Shown here piece after piece: positions 27,475 to 35,719 of a stretch of DNA of 64,000 nucleotides. The notes below the pieces were generated by a model that worked only from the letters and a program-made list of their open reading frames with translations, did not search any database and had not been told where the DNA came from. The DNA comes from Bacteroidia bacterium. GTDB lineage: Bacteria > Bacteroidota > Bacteroidia > JADZBD01. The stretch is taken from positions 62,001 to 126,000 of the forward strand of contig JADZBD010000004.1 of the NCBI GenBank assembly GCA_020852255.1. Direction: 5' to 3'. The position numbers and the translations under genes are program-made. Numbering within the stretch: position 1 is the stretch's first letter; every line of letters begins with the position of its first letter.

Positions 27475-28187
27475 TGGTTCTGCGTTTCTCTGGCGCTCAG
27501 CATGCGGGCGATCGCCCTTTCCAGGGTAGATTCCTTCTGAGTAATCTTTAACTCTTCCGGACTACCACGGTAATACACTTTTCCGTCCAGCAGAAAGATG
27601 ATTTCCTGCGACAGCTCTTCCACTTCATTCATCAGATGGGTAGTAAGTAATATCGTTTTCCCCCTGTCACGCTCCTTCAAAACATAGTCCCTGAAAATGA
27701 TTCTTGAAACGGGATCAAGTCCGGCTGTCGGTTCATCAAATATATACAGGTCGGGATTGAACATTAACGCCATCACCATATTTACCTTCTGACGTGTTCC
27801 GCCGGACAAGTGTCCCAGCTTTTTTGACAAAAAGGGAAGCAGTTTCAAGGCTTCCGTGATCTCCTCTCCCCTCGCTTCTGAGTTCCTGAGGTCCGCCACC
27901 ATTCTGAAAAGTTCACTTACCGTCAGATTCTCCGGAAAACGTGCCACCTGAGGCAAATAACCAATGTTTTTTCTGTAATCCCACCTGCCGGCGATCTGCT
28001 CCCCGTTAACAAAAATGCCTCCTCCGTCCGGCTTAACCATTCCCAATATAGACTTGATCAGCGTTGTTTTACCGGAGCCATTTGGTCCCAGGATGGCGAC
28101 TGATTTCCCTCCTTCCACACTGAAACTGACATCCTTTAAAACATGCAGCTTCCCAAAACGTTTGCTGACATGACTGATCTCTACCAT
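27471..28187 (-). CDS. nosF: NosF, ABC transporter ATPase of the nos cluster
   Basis: 238 residues. Walker A GPNGSGKTTLI, signature LSGGTRQKV and Walker B LYIFDEPTAGLDP are present, with H-loop TTHLMNEVEELS. It powers NosY and couples to NosD in NosZ maturation. It overlaps nosD by 7 bp and nosY by 4 bp, so the three are translationally linked. Confidence 0.92.
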   Translation of the reverse strand: MVEISHVSKRFGKLHVLKDVSFSVEGGKSVAILGPNGSGKTTLIKSILGMVKPDGGGIFVNGEQIAGRWDYRKNIGYLPQVARFPENLTVSELFRMVADLRNSEARGEEITEALKLLPFLSKKLGHLSGGTRQKVNMVMALMFNPDLYIFDEPTAGLDPVSRIIFRDYVLKERDRGKTILLTTHLMNEVEELSQEIIFLLDGKVYYRGSPEELKITQKESTLERAIARMLSARETQNH

Positions 28188-29407
28188 TTTATTTCCTTCA
28201 TTCGTGGTGCTTGATCCAGCAACAGCTCCGGGGTGAGAACGGGGGTGATCTTCTCTGAAACATCCAGCAGATTAACAAACAGGCTTCTCATGAGTATAAC
28301 CGATGCAGGCACTTCCTCAACAAGATAAGTAAATAACTTTACCGGTCGGTGCGGAATATCACCCACTCCGTCCTTATTCATATCATATCCGGAATAATCC
28401 GACCAGTAATTTTCCGCGAAATTATTCCGGTTATGCGCACTATTCGTTACCACTTCAAACGTATTGCTCATAAAATTATTCAGGCGGATAGCATTCTCCT
28501 CACAGTTCCCGAGAATCTTCAGCGCCCAACCGTTATTGATAAAATAATTATTCGTGATTGAAGTCCGCAAAACTCCCTCGGAGTAAATTCCGACCGGGTT
28601 ACGCCGGAATATATTGTACCCGATATAACTATCTGAAATGTCCTTTAGCAGAATTCCATTGGAGATGGAGCTCCAGTTGTCCGCAAAAACATTTTCCTTC
28701 ATGACAATCTTCTTTGAATACATTACAGCCACCCCTGCCCCATTATCGGAAAAACTATTTCTTCTGTATTCATTCTCCCCTGAGAACATGAAATGGAGTC
28801 CGTAACGAACATTCTGACGGCTGATATTTCCTGAAAAACTATTTTTCTCTGAAAATTCAATGTAAATCCCATCGCGGTGGCGCGTGATATAATTTCCGGA
28901 TACTACAATCCCGTTACAGGTAAATATCTGTATTCCATTGCCATTTCTTGTTTCGCTCTTCGCTGAACCTCTGATAATATTTCCGGTCAGCCGGCTTTTC
29001 TGTACATGACTGAGGTAAATGCCGAAAAAGCAATTCAGCAGAATACAATTCTTAACCACACAGGATTCCGACTTTTTGATAAGGATCCCTGCCCTGTCTT
29101 CCGTGTAACTGACACCGGTATTCCGGATCACCAGGTTTTCCAGAGTTACTGAATCAGAGAATACCTTGAGTATAGTTCCTCCATTATTTCCGTCCAGGTA
29201 CACCCGGCCTTCTCCGCGAATGGTGATGGGCCGGATAATTTCCGTGCCAAGCAGCTGATATACGCCGGGTAAGAGGGTAATCACATCACCCCCGGAAGAA
29301 GCATTAAGCGCATTCAGAAATGCCCTGGTGTTGTCTGCTTTCCACTCACGGGCATTTAAACATGCCGAGAGCAAAGTTCCGACTATCCAAAAAGCGATCT
29401 TCTTCAT
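28181..29407 (-). CDS. nosD: NosD, periplasmic copper-processing beta-helix protein
   Basis: 408 residues. The signal MKKIAFWIVGTLLSACLNA contains LLSAC, so it may be a lipoprotein rather than a soluble periplasmic protein. A right-handed parallel beta-helix of NosD/CASH repeats follows (for example ENLVIRNTGVSYTEDRAGI, NGIQIFTCNGIVVSGNYI) with the typical end NNFAENYWSDYSGYDMNKDG. It works with NosFY and NosL in CuZ assembly. The 24-bp gap to the NosL fusion suggests one transcript. Confidence 0.92.
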   Translation of the reverse strand: MKKIAFWIVGTLLSACLNAREWKADNTRAFLNALNASSGGDVITLLPGVYQLLGTEIIRPITIRGEGRVYLDGNNGGTILKVFSDSVTLENLVIRNTGVSYTEDRAGILIKKSESCVVKNCILLNCFFGIYLSHVQKSRLTGNIIRGSAKSETRNGNGIQIFTCNGIVVSGNYITRHRDGIYIEFSEKNSFSGNISRQNVRYGLHFMFSGENEYRRNSFSDNGAGVAVMYSKKIVMKENVFADNWSSISNGILLKDISDSYIGYNIFRRNPVGIYSEGVLRTSITNNYFINNGWALKILGNCEENAIRLNNFMSNTFEVVTNSAHNRNNFAENYWSDYSGYDMNKDGVGDIPHRPVKLFTYLVEEVPASVILMRSLFVNLLDVSEKITPVLTPELLLDQAPRMKEIKW

Positions 29408-29431
29408 GATCCGTGATGCTTTTCCGGATGA

Positions 29432-30601
29432 TCATTCTGAGAAGCGCTCTCTTAAATTTACCCAGTCCAGTTTCTCGCCCTCTCCCCGCACATCTATTTT
29501 GTCGCGCTCATGAGAATTTTCATATGCTGATAAAAAAGCGCCCATAGGACTGGGAACATCCTTACTGATAAGATAACTCGCACGGGAAGCATCAATCCAT
29601 TCACCGGGCCTGGTACAATCCGTGGTCAGGATATACTTAAAATCCATATTTCCCTTATTATACCCGCTATTCAGAAACCAAATCATACACTCCACCGAGT
29701 CAAATTTATAAATCTTCCCCTTCATTGTGACCAGTTCGCTTCCGAACTTATGATCACTAATAATCATGGAACAATGGGCACACTGATCGTGGCCGTAACG
29801 TATAGCTTGCGGCTCAGCAGTACACCCATAAAGGAAAAACAGCGAAATACATCCCATAAACTTTATCCATGCAGGTAGGTGAAACAGCTTCCCCATACGC
29901 GTCGCAGGAAGCGAGAGAGCGGAAAGACGCCCCTTTTCCTGCATGGAGATATCCTTTTGTTGGTGTTCTGAACCAGTGTCTACCGGTGCGGATGATTCCT
30001 CGTGGGTAGGTGTACGATACGCCATAAATACAGACAATCCGGAAATAAAAATGGCGAAAGCGAAACAAACTCCTCCCGTATAAGGGTAGGATCTGGCGGT
30101 AATATTCAGCAACTGTTTCTCTCCGAAAAGGGGTGGCTTATATGTTGCCCCCTCTATACGAATAGGAGCACGCGGATCAAGGTCACGTCCATAATCACTT
30201 TCCCAACGGTTCAGGTCATAGATTCCCGCAACTCCCAACACAACCGAGACCGTGAACCACACAGCCATTCCACTTCGCTTTCCAACAAGGGCGGAAATCG
30301 CGCCCAGCACCAACAATGCGATCAGAATGTATTTCATGTACTGAAGTTCCGGAATGGAGTCAGGTTCAATACGTTTCATCCCGATATAGTGGTTGAGCAG
30401 ATTTATATTTTCCAGGTCGTTCTCACCTGCACCGGTAACGGTATTGTAGTGAATAAACATCGTAAGCCCTTCCGGATATTGCGGTGCCTCCAGCTCAATC
30501 TGCCAAATAGGTGTGATAAACACCGGGAGGATAAAAAACAAGGAAAGAATAAAAAATGCCCTTGAAATAAAATTGGCCTTTTTCTCCGCAATGATTTCCA
30601 T
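29432..30601 (-). CDS. nosL: Membrane protein fused to NosL copper chaperone
   Basis: 389 residues. The N-terminal half has about four membrane segments (about 12-34, 89-106, 112-129, 176-194) around a periplasmic loop with NLLNHYIGMKRI. The C-terminal half is NosL: a lipoprotein-like signal (residues 236-260, ending LFFLYGC), then the Cu(I) motif HDQCAHCSMII (Cys274, Cys277, Met279) and DSVECMIWFL. NosL delivers copper to NosZ. In many clusters these are two genes. An internal ATG at 29896 could yield a separate 154-residue lipoprotein. The N-terminal domain may correspond to a clade II accessory membrane protein such as NosB (inference). Confidence 0.85.
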   Translation of the reverse strand: MEIIAEKKANFISRAFFILSLFFILPVFITPIWQIELEAPQYPEGLTMFIHYNTVTGAGENDLENINLLNHYIGMKRIEPDSIPELQYMKYILIALLVLGAISALVGKRSGMAVWFTVSVVLGVAGIYDLNRWESDYGRDLDPRAPIRIEGATYKPPLFGEKQLLNITARSYPYTGGVCFAFAIFISGLSVFMAYRTPTHEESSAPVDTGSEHQQKDISMQEKGRLSALSLPATRMGKLFHLPAWIKFMGCISLFFLYGCTAEPQAIRYGHDQCAHCSMIISDHKFGSELVTMKGKIYKFDSVECMIWFLNSGYNKGNMDFKYILTTDCTRPGEWIDASRASYLISKDVPSPMGAFLSAYENSHERDKIDVRGEGEKLDWVNLRERFSE

Positions 30602-30615
30602 AAATTTCTCTATTT

Positions 30616-30648
30616 AAAAAAAGAAGCAGGAGTTTTCTCTCCTGCTTC
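30616..30648 (-). terminator. Intrinsic terminator between nosZ and the nosL fusion
   Basis: On the minus strand, GAAGCAGGAG / CTCCTGCTTC form a 10-bp stem with a 6-nt loop, followed by T7. It lies in the 58-bp gap just after the nosZ stop. It should end most nosZ transcripts and lower nosLDFY expression relative to nosZ. Confidence 0.8.
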
Positions 30649-30659
30649 TAACCCAACCT

Positions 30660-32621
30660 CTATTGCCCCTCGTTCAGGCTCCATTTCAGGGGAGTGTTTG
30701 CGCTCTGATCAGACACTCTGATATATCCCTGCATTTCCTGGTGAAGAGCCGAACAAAAATCTGTACAGTAGAAAGGATACACGCCCGGAGTCTTCGGCTC
30801 CCAACGGAGCGTGGATGTTTCTCCCGGCATAATCAGCAATTCCGAATTACCGGCTCCCTTGACGGCAAAGCCGTGAGGAATATCCCAGTCCTGCTCCAGG
30901 TTGGTTATATGCCAGTAAACAACATCACCCACCTTGATTCCCTCGATATTATCCGGGGAGAAGTGCGAACGTATGCAAGTCATATAAATATGAACTTCAT
31001 TACCCTTCCGCACCACTTTGGATTCCTTCTCAGTTTTGGTTACATATTCGTGATGATTCTCCTCCAGCTTATAAATCTTTGTGCTATTTTTCATGATAAG
31101 ATCTGCCGCACAAGCCTGCGCGTAATGCGGTTCTCCCACGGTCGGAAAATCAAGCAACAGTTTCATTTTTTCCCCAGAAATGTCAATCAGTTGTGCCGAC
31201 TGCGTTAATTCAGGACCGGTGGGGAGGTAGCGGTCTTTTGTGATCTTATTCAGCGCGATCACATATTTCCCCTTTGGATTTTTGCTGTCACCCTCAGGAA
31301 TACAAAGGTGTCCTATAGAATAATATGTAGGAATGCGATCTACAACTTCCCAGGTGCCCAGTTTCCACTTCACAATCTCTGAAGAAAGGAACATGGACGT
31401 ATAACCGTAGCCCTGGTCATCAAACTCGGTGTGCAATGGTCCGAGCCCGGGCTTCTGAACTTCTCCGGCAATTACCGCATCGTATTTCAGTACAGGTATA
31501 CCATTCACTTCCCCATCGAATGCTTTGCTGTCTATCGCTTTGATCATCTTTTCGAAAGAATATACCGGAATCATGGCTGCGAGTTTACCGCCGGCGCAGA
31601 TGAATTCTCCGGTTGGACTCACATCTACGCCATGCGGCGATTTCGGACAGGGCATAAAATAAACTACACCCGGGCACTCCTTCGGATCAAGCAATTTCTG
31701 ATTCTTCAGCAGCTCCGATACCACCAGGTGCTTATCCTCCTGCAGCACATTATGGCAATAAGGCGTATTCATATCCTTCACCTTCCCGGCCTCCAGATAC
31801 TCAATCGCTTTTTTCCAGTTTACAGCCAGGATAAAATCCTTGTCATTCTGGCTGGCATTGGCCTCGAGCATGGTATTGGCCTGCTCGCTGTTATAGCAGG
31901 TGAAAAAGGTCCAGTCTTTGGAAACACCCTTGCCCGCGCGATTTTTATCATAATCGAATGGCGGAGCCAGGATCTGAACCGCAAGACTCATATTCCCTGT
32001 CTTATCATCCACTTTAATCAGAGAAATCAATCCGTTGAAATTCTCCTTGTAAGTGGAAATAGGCACATCCCGGTTATCCGGCACAGGTACGCTGAAACGT
32101 CCGCCGGCCACCAGGTACTCCGTGTTCTCCGTGCAATAGGGAGATGGGTGGTTTCCTCCACTATTAGGAATTTCAATAATCTCTGCCGTTTTAAAAGTTT
32201 TCAAATCAATCCGTGCAATCCGCGGGGTGTTGTTTTCATTAATAAACAGCCAGCGTCCATCGGCATTCCCTCCGGTTTTGGAAAGTACAGGATGGTGTGC
32301 ATCACCCCAGGGAACAAATCCATGCGAAGTCATCAACATGGGCTTGGTTTCTTCGCTGTAACCATATCCCTTTTCTGCATCCTGCGAAAAAACAGGTATT
32401 ACGCGGAACAGGCGTCCGGACGGTAGCCCGTAAACGCTCACCTGACCGCTGAATCCCCCGGAAGCGAACATATAAAAGTCGTCGTATTTCCCCGGTGCTA
32501 CATACACTGCATCTGCAGCATTACCGGCACCAGCGGCCAGATTAGTTTCTTTCTCACCGCATGCCCCGATCAGTACCGAGGCGAAGGCAAAGATTAAAGC
32601 AATTTTTCCTGTTGATCTCAT
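30660..32621 (-). CDS. nosZ: Nitrous oxide reductase, clade II
   Basis: 653 residues. The N-terminus is a Sec lipoprotein signal (ending ASVLIGAC) rather than a Tat signal, a mark of clade II NosZ. The seven-bladed propeller holds CuZ-type histidines (PYCHNVLQEDKHL, CPKSPHGVDVSPTGEF, LGPLHTEFDDQGY). The CuA domain has Cys619, Cys623, His627 and Met630 (CTDFCSALHQEM) with the distal DIPHGFAVKG. It reduces N2O to N2 outside the inner membrane. The cytochrome c gene 25 bp upstream is a likely electron donor, and the gene is probably driven from that gene's promoter. Confidence 0.97.
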   Translation of the reverse strand: MRSTGKIALIFAFASVLIGACGEKETNLAAGAGNAADAVYVAPGKYDDFYMFASGGFSGQVSVYGLPSGRLFRVIPVFSQDAEKGYGYSEETKPMLMTSHGFVPWGDAHHPVLSKTGGNADGRWLFINENNTPRIARIDLKTFKTAEIIEIPNSGGNHPSPYCTENTEYLVAGGRFSVPVPDNRDVPISTYKENFNGLISLIKVDDKTGNMSLAVQILAPPFDYDKNRAGKGVSKDWTFFTCYNSEQANTMLEANASQNDKDFILAVNWKKAIEYLEAGKVKDMNTPYCHNVLQEDKHLVVSELLKNQKLLDPKECPGVVYFMPCPKSPHGVDVSPTGEFICAGGKLAAMIPVYSFEKMIKAIDSKAFDGEVNGIPVLKYDAVIAGEVQKPGLGPLHTEFDDQGYGYTSMFLSSEIVKWKLGTWEVVDRIPTYYSIGHLCIPEGDSKNPKGKYVIALNKITKDRYLPTGPELTQSAQLIDISGEKMKLLLDFPTVGEPHYAQACAADLIMKNSTKIYKLEENHHEYVTKTEKESKVVRKGNEVHIYMTCIRSHFSPDNIEGIKVGDVVYWHITNLEQDWDIPHGFAVKGAGNSELLIMPGETSTLRWEPKTPGVYPFYCTDFCSALHQEMQGYIRVSDQSANTPLKWSLNEGQ

Positions 32622-32646
32622 AATGATATGTATTTATTTATAATTT

Positions 32647-33129
32647 TTATTTATCCAACGATCTGAAATATTCCAGAATGTTTCTCGCCTCCTCTTCCGT
32701 AAGACTTTGATTGGCCATTGGAGCCATGTATTGGGCGAGCAACTCTTTAGCCACAGGATCTTTTTCTGTCATCTCCACCGGGTTCAGGATCATATTCATC
32801 ACCCACTCCGGCGTGCGCCGTTTTGTTACACCCTGCAACGGAGGGCCAACGTGTTTGGCATCCCATTTATGGCAAGCCGTACATTTATTCTCATATAATG
32901 CCTTCCCCTTTTCGCTCATTTCTGTGCTGATATCCCCAAGCGAAACAGTTTTAACAGGTCCGATCCCCTTGTTTGACATAGGATCAGTGTTCGTCGGAGT
33001 TTCGCCAGACACTGTTGTTTCTGTGGTATTGACCGGTGCCGGGGTTCCCGCGTTTTCACCACAGGATGAAAATAAATATACTGCCAGTCCGAAGACTCCC
33101 CCCACTACTAAATGCGCTTTGCTTTTCAT
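32647..33129 (-). CDS. Lipoprotein cytochrome c of the nos operon
   Basis: 160 residues from ATG 33129; the ATG at 33162 would lie upstream of the predicted transcript start. A lipoprotein signal ends at VYLFSSC. A Thr/Pro-rich linker precedes a class I cytochrome c domain with heme motif CTACH and distal Met (QYMAPMANQSLT). It is first in the operon, 25 bp before nosZ, and is probably the electron donor for N2O reduction. The 14-bp palindrome at 33181 lies about 40 bp upstream of its start site. Confidence 0.9.
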   Translation of the reverse strand: MKSKAHLVVGGVFGLAVYLFSSCGENAGTPAPVNTTETTVSGETPTNTDPMSNKGIGPVKTVSLGDISTEMSEKGKALYENKCTACHKWDAKHVGPPLQGVTKRRTPEWVMNMILNPVEMTEKDPVAKELLAQYMAPMANQSLTEEEARNILEYFRSLDK

Positions 33130-33150
33130 AATCACTCCGTTTTTACGGTA

Positions 33151-33158
33151 CGAAGTAC
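33151..33158 (-). promoter_or_regulatory. Possible -7 element GTACTTCG of the cytochrome c-nosZ operon
   Basis: Minus-strand GTACTTCG resembles GTACTTTG at the narK promoter, with no -33 box. It is placed so the start site (about 33,147) is about 40 bp from the centre of the palindrome at 33181-33194, as expected for an FNR-type activator. Confidence 0.4.
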
Positions 33159-33180
33159 GCAACAGCGCGATAACTGAAAG

Positions 33181-33194
33181 ATGACTGATGTCAG
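33181..33194 (-). promoter_or_regulatory. FNR-type operator CTGACATCAGTCAT
   Basis: Palindromic half-sites TGAC-N4-GTCA, flanked by C and T. Read in gene orientation it matches the narK site CTGACAATGGTCAT at 11 of 14 positions. It lies between the FNR-like gene and the cytochrome c-nosZ operon. Probably bound by the neighbouring FNR-like protein (inference). Confidence 0.65.
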
Positions 33195-33234
33195 CCGGAA
33201 AAATACTTTTTCGTAGGATACCCGAAACGTGAGT

Positions 33235-33960
33235 TCAGACAGAAGACCTTGCCACCAGTTCCTCCGGATTCATTATGCGAATCTTTTTCCCCGAAAGCTC
33301 TATGAGTCCGTCCTTCTGAAAATCAGACAGAACTTTAGATACTTGTTCTTTTGTTGTGGCTGCATACTCCGCCCATTCGGTACGACTCAGCATCGCGCCC
33401 AGGTGGCCGGTCGGATCCACCCCAAACTTCTTCCTCAGCTGTAACAGCGCCTGGGCCATTTTTTCCGGAACCCTCATCTGAGCCAAATTCATCTCCCTTT
33501 CTTCCGAATCCTTTAATTCGTTAGCCATGAATAATAATAAAGTGTGAGACAGCTGGAAATTATTCATGAGTAACCGCATAAAATCTTCCCGTTTGAAACC
33601 ACACACCATACTATCCTCCAATACAATCCCCGAAACAGGATAGCTTTCACCATAAATTCCGCGATGTCCGAAAATATCGCCCGGAGCAGAAAATCTCAGT
33701 ATAGTATGCCTGCCCTCATTACTTACCTTTATCACCTTGGCCTTGCCGGAAAGAATAAAATAGATTTGCGAGGACGGGTCGCCCTGTGTAAAAACAGCCT
33801 GTCCCTTACTAAAGAACTCTGTCCGGCGGGATGCGTCCATTTTCCGCAGCTGCTCATCATCTGAAATTTCCCGTACAAGGCATTTATTCCTGCACCGGAG
33901 GCAGGAAACCGTTCCGGCAACTTCCTTCTGGGCGATCATCTCGGGTGGGTAAACTTTCAT
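33235..33960 (-). CDS. FNR-like Crp-family regulator with Fe-S cysteines
   Basis: 241 residues. The N-terminal Cys20-x2-Cys23-x3-Cys27 plus Cys120 mirror the four cluster ligands of E. coli FNR (20, 23, 29, 122), so it probably holds an oxygen-sensitive [4Fe-4S] cluster. The cyclic-nucleotide-type beta-roll (GQAVFTQGDPSSQIYFILSG) is followed by a dimer helix and a helix-turn-helix with recognition helix TKEQVSKVLSDF. The E-x-x-S-K pattern is close to FNR's E-x-x-S-R. It is flanked by the nos operon and narK, both of which carry the same palindrome. Confidence 0.88.
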   Translation of the reverse strand: MKVYPPEMIAQKEVAGTVSCLRCRNKCLVREISDDEQLRKMDASRRTEFFSKGQAVFTQGDPSSQIYFILSGKAKVIKVSNEGRHTILRFSAPGDIFGHRGIYGESYPVSGIVLEDSMVCGFKREDFMRLLMNNFQLSHTLLLFMANELKDSEEREMNLAQMRVPEKMAQALLQLRKKFGVDPTGHLGAMLSRTEWAEYAATTKEQVSKVLSDFQKDGLIELSGKKIRIMNPEELVARSSV

Positions 33961-33994
33961 GCTTGATCATTTATCTTTCACGCCGTTTATAGAG

Positions 33995-34004
33995 AATCAT
34001 GATT
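33995..34004. promoter_or_regulatory. Perfect palindrome AATCATGATT between fnr-like gene and narK
   Basis: A 10-bp perfect palindrome 35 bp upstream of the FNR-like start codon. It differs from the TGAC-N4-GTCA operators and from the canonical FNR site, so its role (autoregulation or another factor) is open. Confidence 0.3.
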
Positions 34005-34090
34005 AAAAGCAGAAACCTTCATGACCAAAGTTACCTGCCCTACTCCTCTCCGGCATACATCAAAGGTATTTCTGGGCGTTTTTTCGTCAA

Positions 34091-34104
34091 CTGACAATGG
34101 TCAT
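34091..34104 (+). promoter_or_regulatory. FNR-type operator CTGACAATGGTCAT before narK
   Basis: TGAC-N4-GTCA palindrome with the same flanks as the site before the cytochrome c-nosZ operon. Its centre is about 50 bp from the predicted narK start site, one helical turn farther than in the nos promoter. Confidence 0.65.
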
Positions 34105-34136
34105 GGTACAGTCTACCATTCGTCAGGTACTTTGCA

Positions 34137-34144
34137 CCCATCAA
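34137..34144 (+). promoter_or_regulatory. -7 element GTACTTTG of narK
   Basis: TA-n-TTTG box 15 nt before ATG 34159. No TTTG lies 21 nt upstream, which fits an activator-dependent promoter. Confidence 0.45.
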
Positions 34145-34158
34145 CAATAAAATCTGTT

Positions 34159-35655
34159 ATGGAAACTGAGGTTACAGGCAAGGCGCACCGCATGTTGTTT
34201 TTAAATACTCTGGCATTCACACTGTGTTTTGCAGTATGGATGTTTAATGGGGTTATGGTAACATTTTTGGTAGACAAAGGGATCTTTTCCTGGGGCCCGA
34301 TAGAAATAGGCTGGTTGCTGGGAATACCCGTGCTCACAGGTTCAATATTCCGGCTACCTGTAGGAATACTCACTGATAAGTTTGGAGGAAAATGGGTTTT
34401 TATCGGCACCCTGCTGATATGCGCACTACCGATGTTTCTCATGAGTTTCGCGACCACGTATCTCCATTTTGTCTTGCTTAGTTTCGGCATTGGCCTGGCG
34501 GGAACAGGATTTGCGGTGGGAATCGCTTACACTTCCGTTTGGTATCCGAAAAAATGGCAAGGTACTGCACTGGGAACCTTTGGAGCCGGAAATGCAGGTG
34601 CAGCCATCACCACACTGCTGGCTCCTACATTACTTTTACAATTTACCTCCAACGGAACAGACCTTGAAGGGTGGCGGCTTTTACCTAAAATATATGCACT
34701 TGGCCTTGTAGCTATGGCAGTGGTAATGATCATTTTCGCGATCAACCGGAAACCTGAGACCAAATCACAAACGCTGACGGAGATTTTACAGCCGCTGAAG
34801 AGCATCAGAATGTGGCGGTTTGGTCTGTACTATTTCCTTGTATTCGGTTGTTTTGTTGCATTTGCTCAGTGGCTGGTGCCATATTATGTGAATGTATATG
34901 GTACCTCACTGGTTGTTGCCGGACTTTTCGCCTCGCTGTTCAGTTTGCCGTCCGGGGTGATAAGGGCTTTGGGCGGATGGATGAGTGATAAATGGGGAGC
35001 ACGCATTGTAATGGTACGCGTATTTATGTTTTCCATTGCCCTGAGTGCCCTGCTTGTTTTCCCGCGTATGGATATTTTCACACCTGGTAAAGGGATTATC
35101 GCAGGGCAGAACGCCACCGTAGTTTCGGTTTCTGATACGCTGATCATTACAGATAACCTGCATTACCCCGTAAGTAAGAAAAAGGAGGTGTTGGATGAAA
35201 AAGCTGCCAGCACTTATTTCTTCCCCCATAAGATCAGCTGGCAGGAACCCGTGGTGAAGGAAGGAGATGCCGTAAAGAAAAAACAGTTGCTGGCCAGGGG
35301 AACTTCACATATCCATTTCAGCGCCAATATGTGGGTGTATTCCGTACTGGTGCTGATTATTGGTATTGTATGGGGTATTGGAAAAGCCGGTGTTTATAAG
35401 TTTATTCCGGATTATTTCCCCGGGCAGGTGGGTACCGTGGGAGGAATGGTGGGGGTTATCGGTGGTTTGGGAGGATTTGTATGTCCTATTGTTTTCGGAT
35501 ATCTGCTGGAATGGACCGGGATCTGGACCAGTTGCTGGATCCTCATGCTCCTGGTTTCCCTCCTTTGCTTTATCTGGATGCGGAGAGTGGTGGCTTCCGT
35601 TGTGCGCAAACACGCCCCATCCATCGCAGAGGACATGGAGCATCGCTCGCACTAA
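34159..35655 (+). CDS. narK: NarK-family nitrate/nitrite transporter with a domain insertion
   Basis: 498 residues from ATG 34159; the frame is open to 34021 but the operator and -7 box lie in that stretch. Twelve-segment MFS fold with both nitrate/nitrite porter signatures: GTFGAGNAGAAITTLLAP and VGTVGGMVGVIGGLGGF. Residues ~304-390 are an extra soluble block between two membrane segments, with beta/lipoyl-like features (VVKEGDAVKKKQLLARG). It imports nitrate or exports nitrite for anaerobic respiration. No nitrate or nitrite reductase of denitrification is in the window. Confidence 0.88.
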   Translation: METEVTGKAHRMLFLNTLAFTLCFAVWMFNGVMVTFLVDKGIFSWGPIEIGWLLGIPVLTGSIFRLPVGILTDKFGGKWVFIGTLLICALPMFLMSFATTYLHFVLLSFGIGLAGTGFAVGIAYTSVWYPKKWQGTALGTFGAGNAGAAITTLLAPTLLLQFTSNGTDLEGWRLLPKIYALGLVAMAVVMIIFAINRKPETKSQTLTEILQPLKSIRMWRFGLYYFLVFGCFVAFAQWLVPYYVNVYGTSLVVAGLFASLFSLPSGVIRALGGWMSDKWGARIVMVRVFMFSIALSALLVFPRMDIFTPGKGIIAGQNATVVSVSDTLIITDNLHYPVSKKKEVLDEKAASTYFFPHKISWQEPVVKEGDAVKKKQLLARGTSHIHFSANMWVYSVLVLIIGIVWGIGKAGVYKFIPDYFPGQVGTVGGMVGVIGGLGGFVCPIVFGYLLEWTGIWTSCWILMLLVSLLCFIWMRRVVASVVRKHAPSIAEDMEHRSH

Positions 35656-35681
35656 TCGCTGACACGGGGCTTAACAGAGAG

Positions 35682-35719
35682 CTGATTCTGCACTATCTTT
35701 ACTTTTATTACAGAATCAG
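35682..35719 (+). promoter_or_regulatory. Inverted repeat flanking the -7 box of the propeller kinase gene
   Basis: CTGATTCTG (35682-35690) and CAGAATCAG (35711-35719) are perfect 9-bp inverted arms 20 nt apart. The -7 box TATCTTTA (35694-35701) sits between them. A dimeric regulator bound here would cover the promoter. RNA hairpin formation is an alternative, though the start site lies inside it. Confidence 0.5.

Noticed and set aside
31431-32426. 331-codon open frame antisense to nosZ
   Set aside because: Lies wholly within the well-supported nosZ gene and shows no domain or signal features.
33963-33975. TTGATCATTTATC as a canonical FNR site
   Set aside because: Only one half-site fits TTGAT. 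The TGAC-N4-GTCA palindromes are far better supported because they occur at both promoters.
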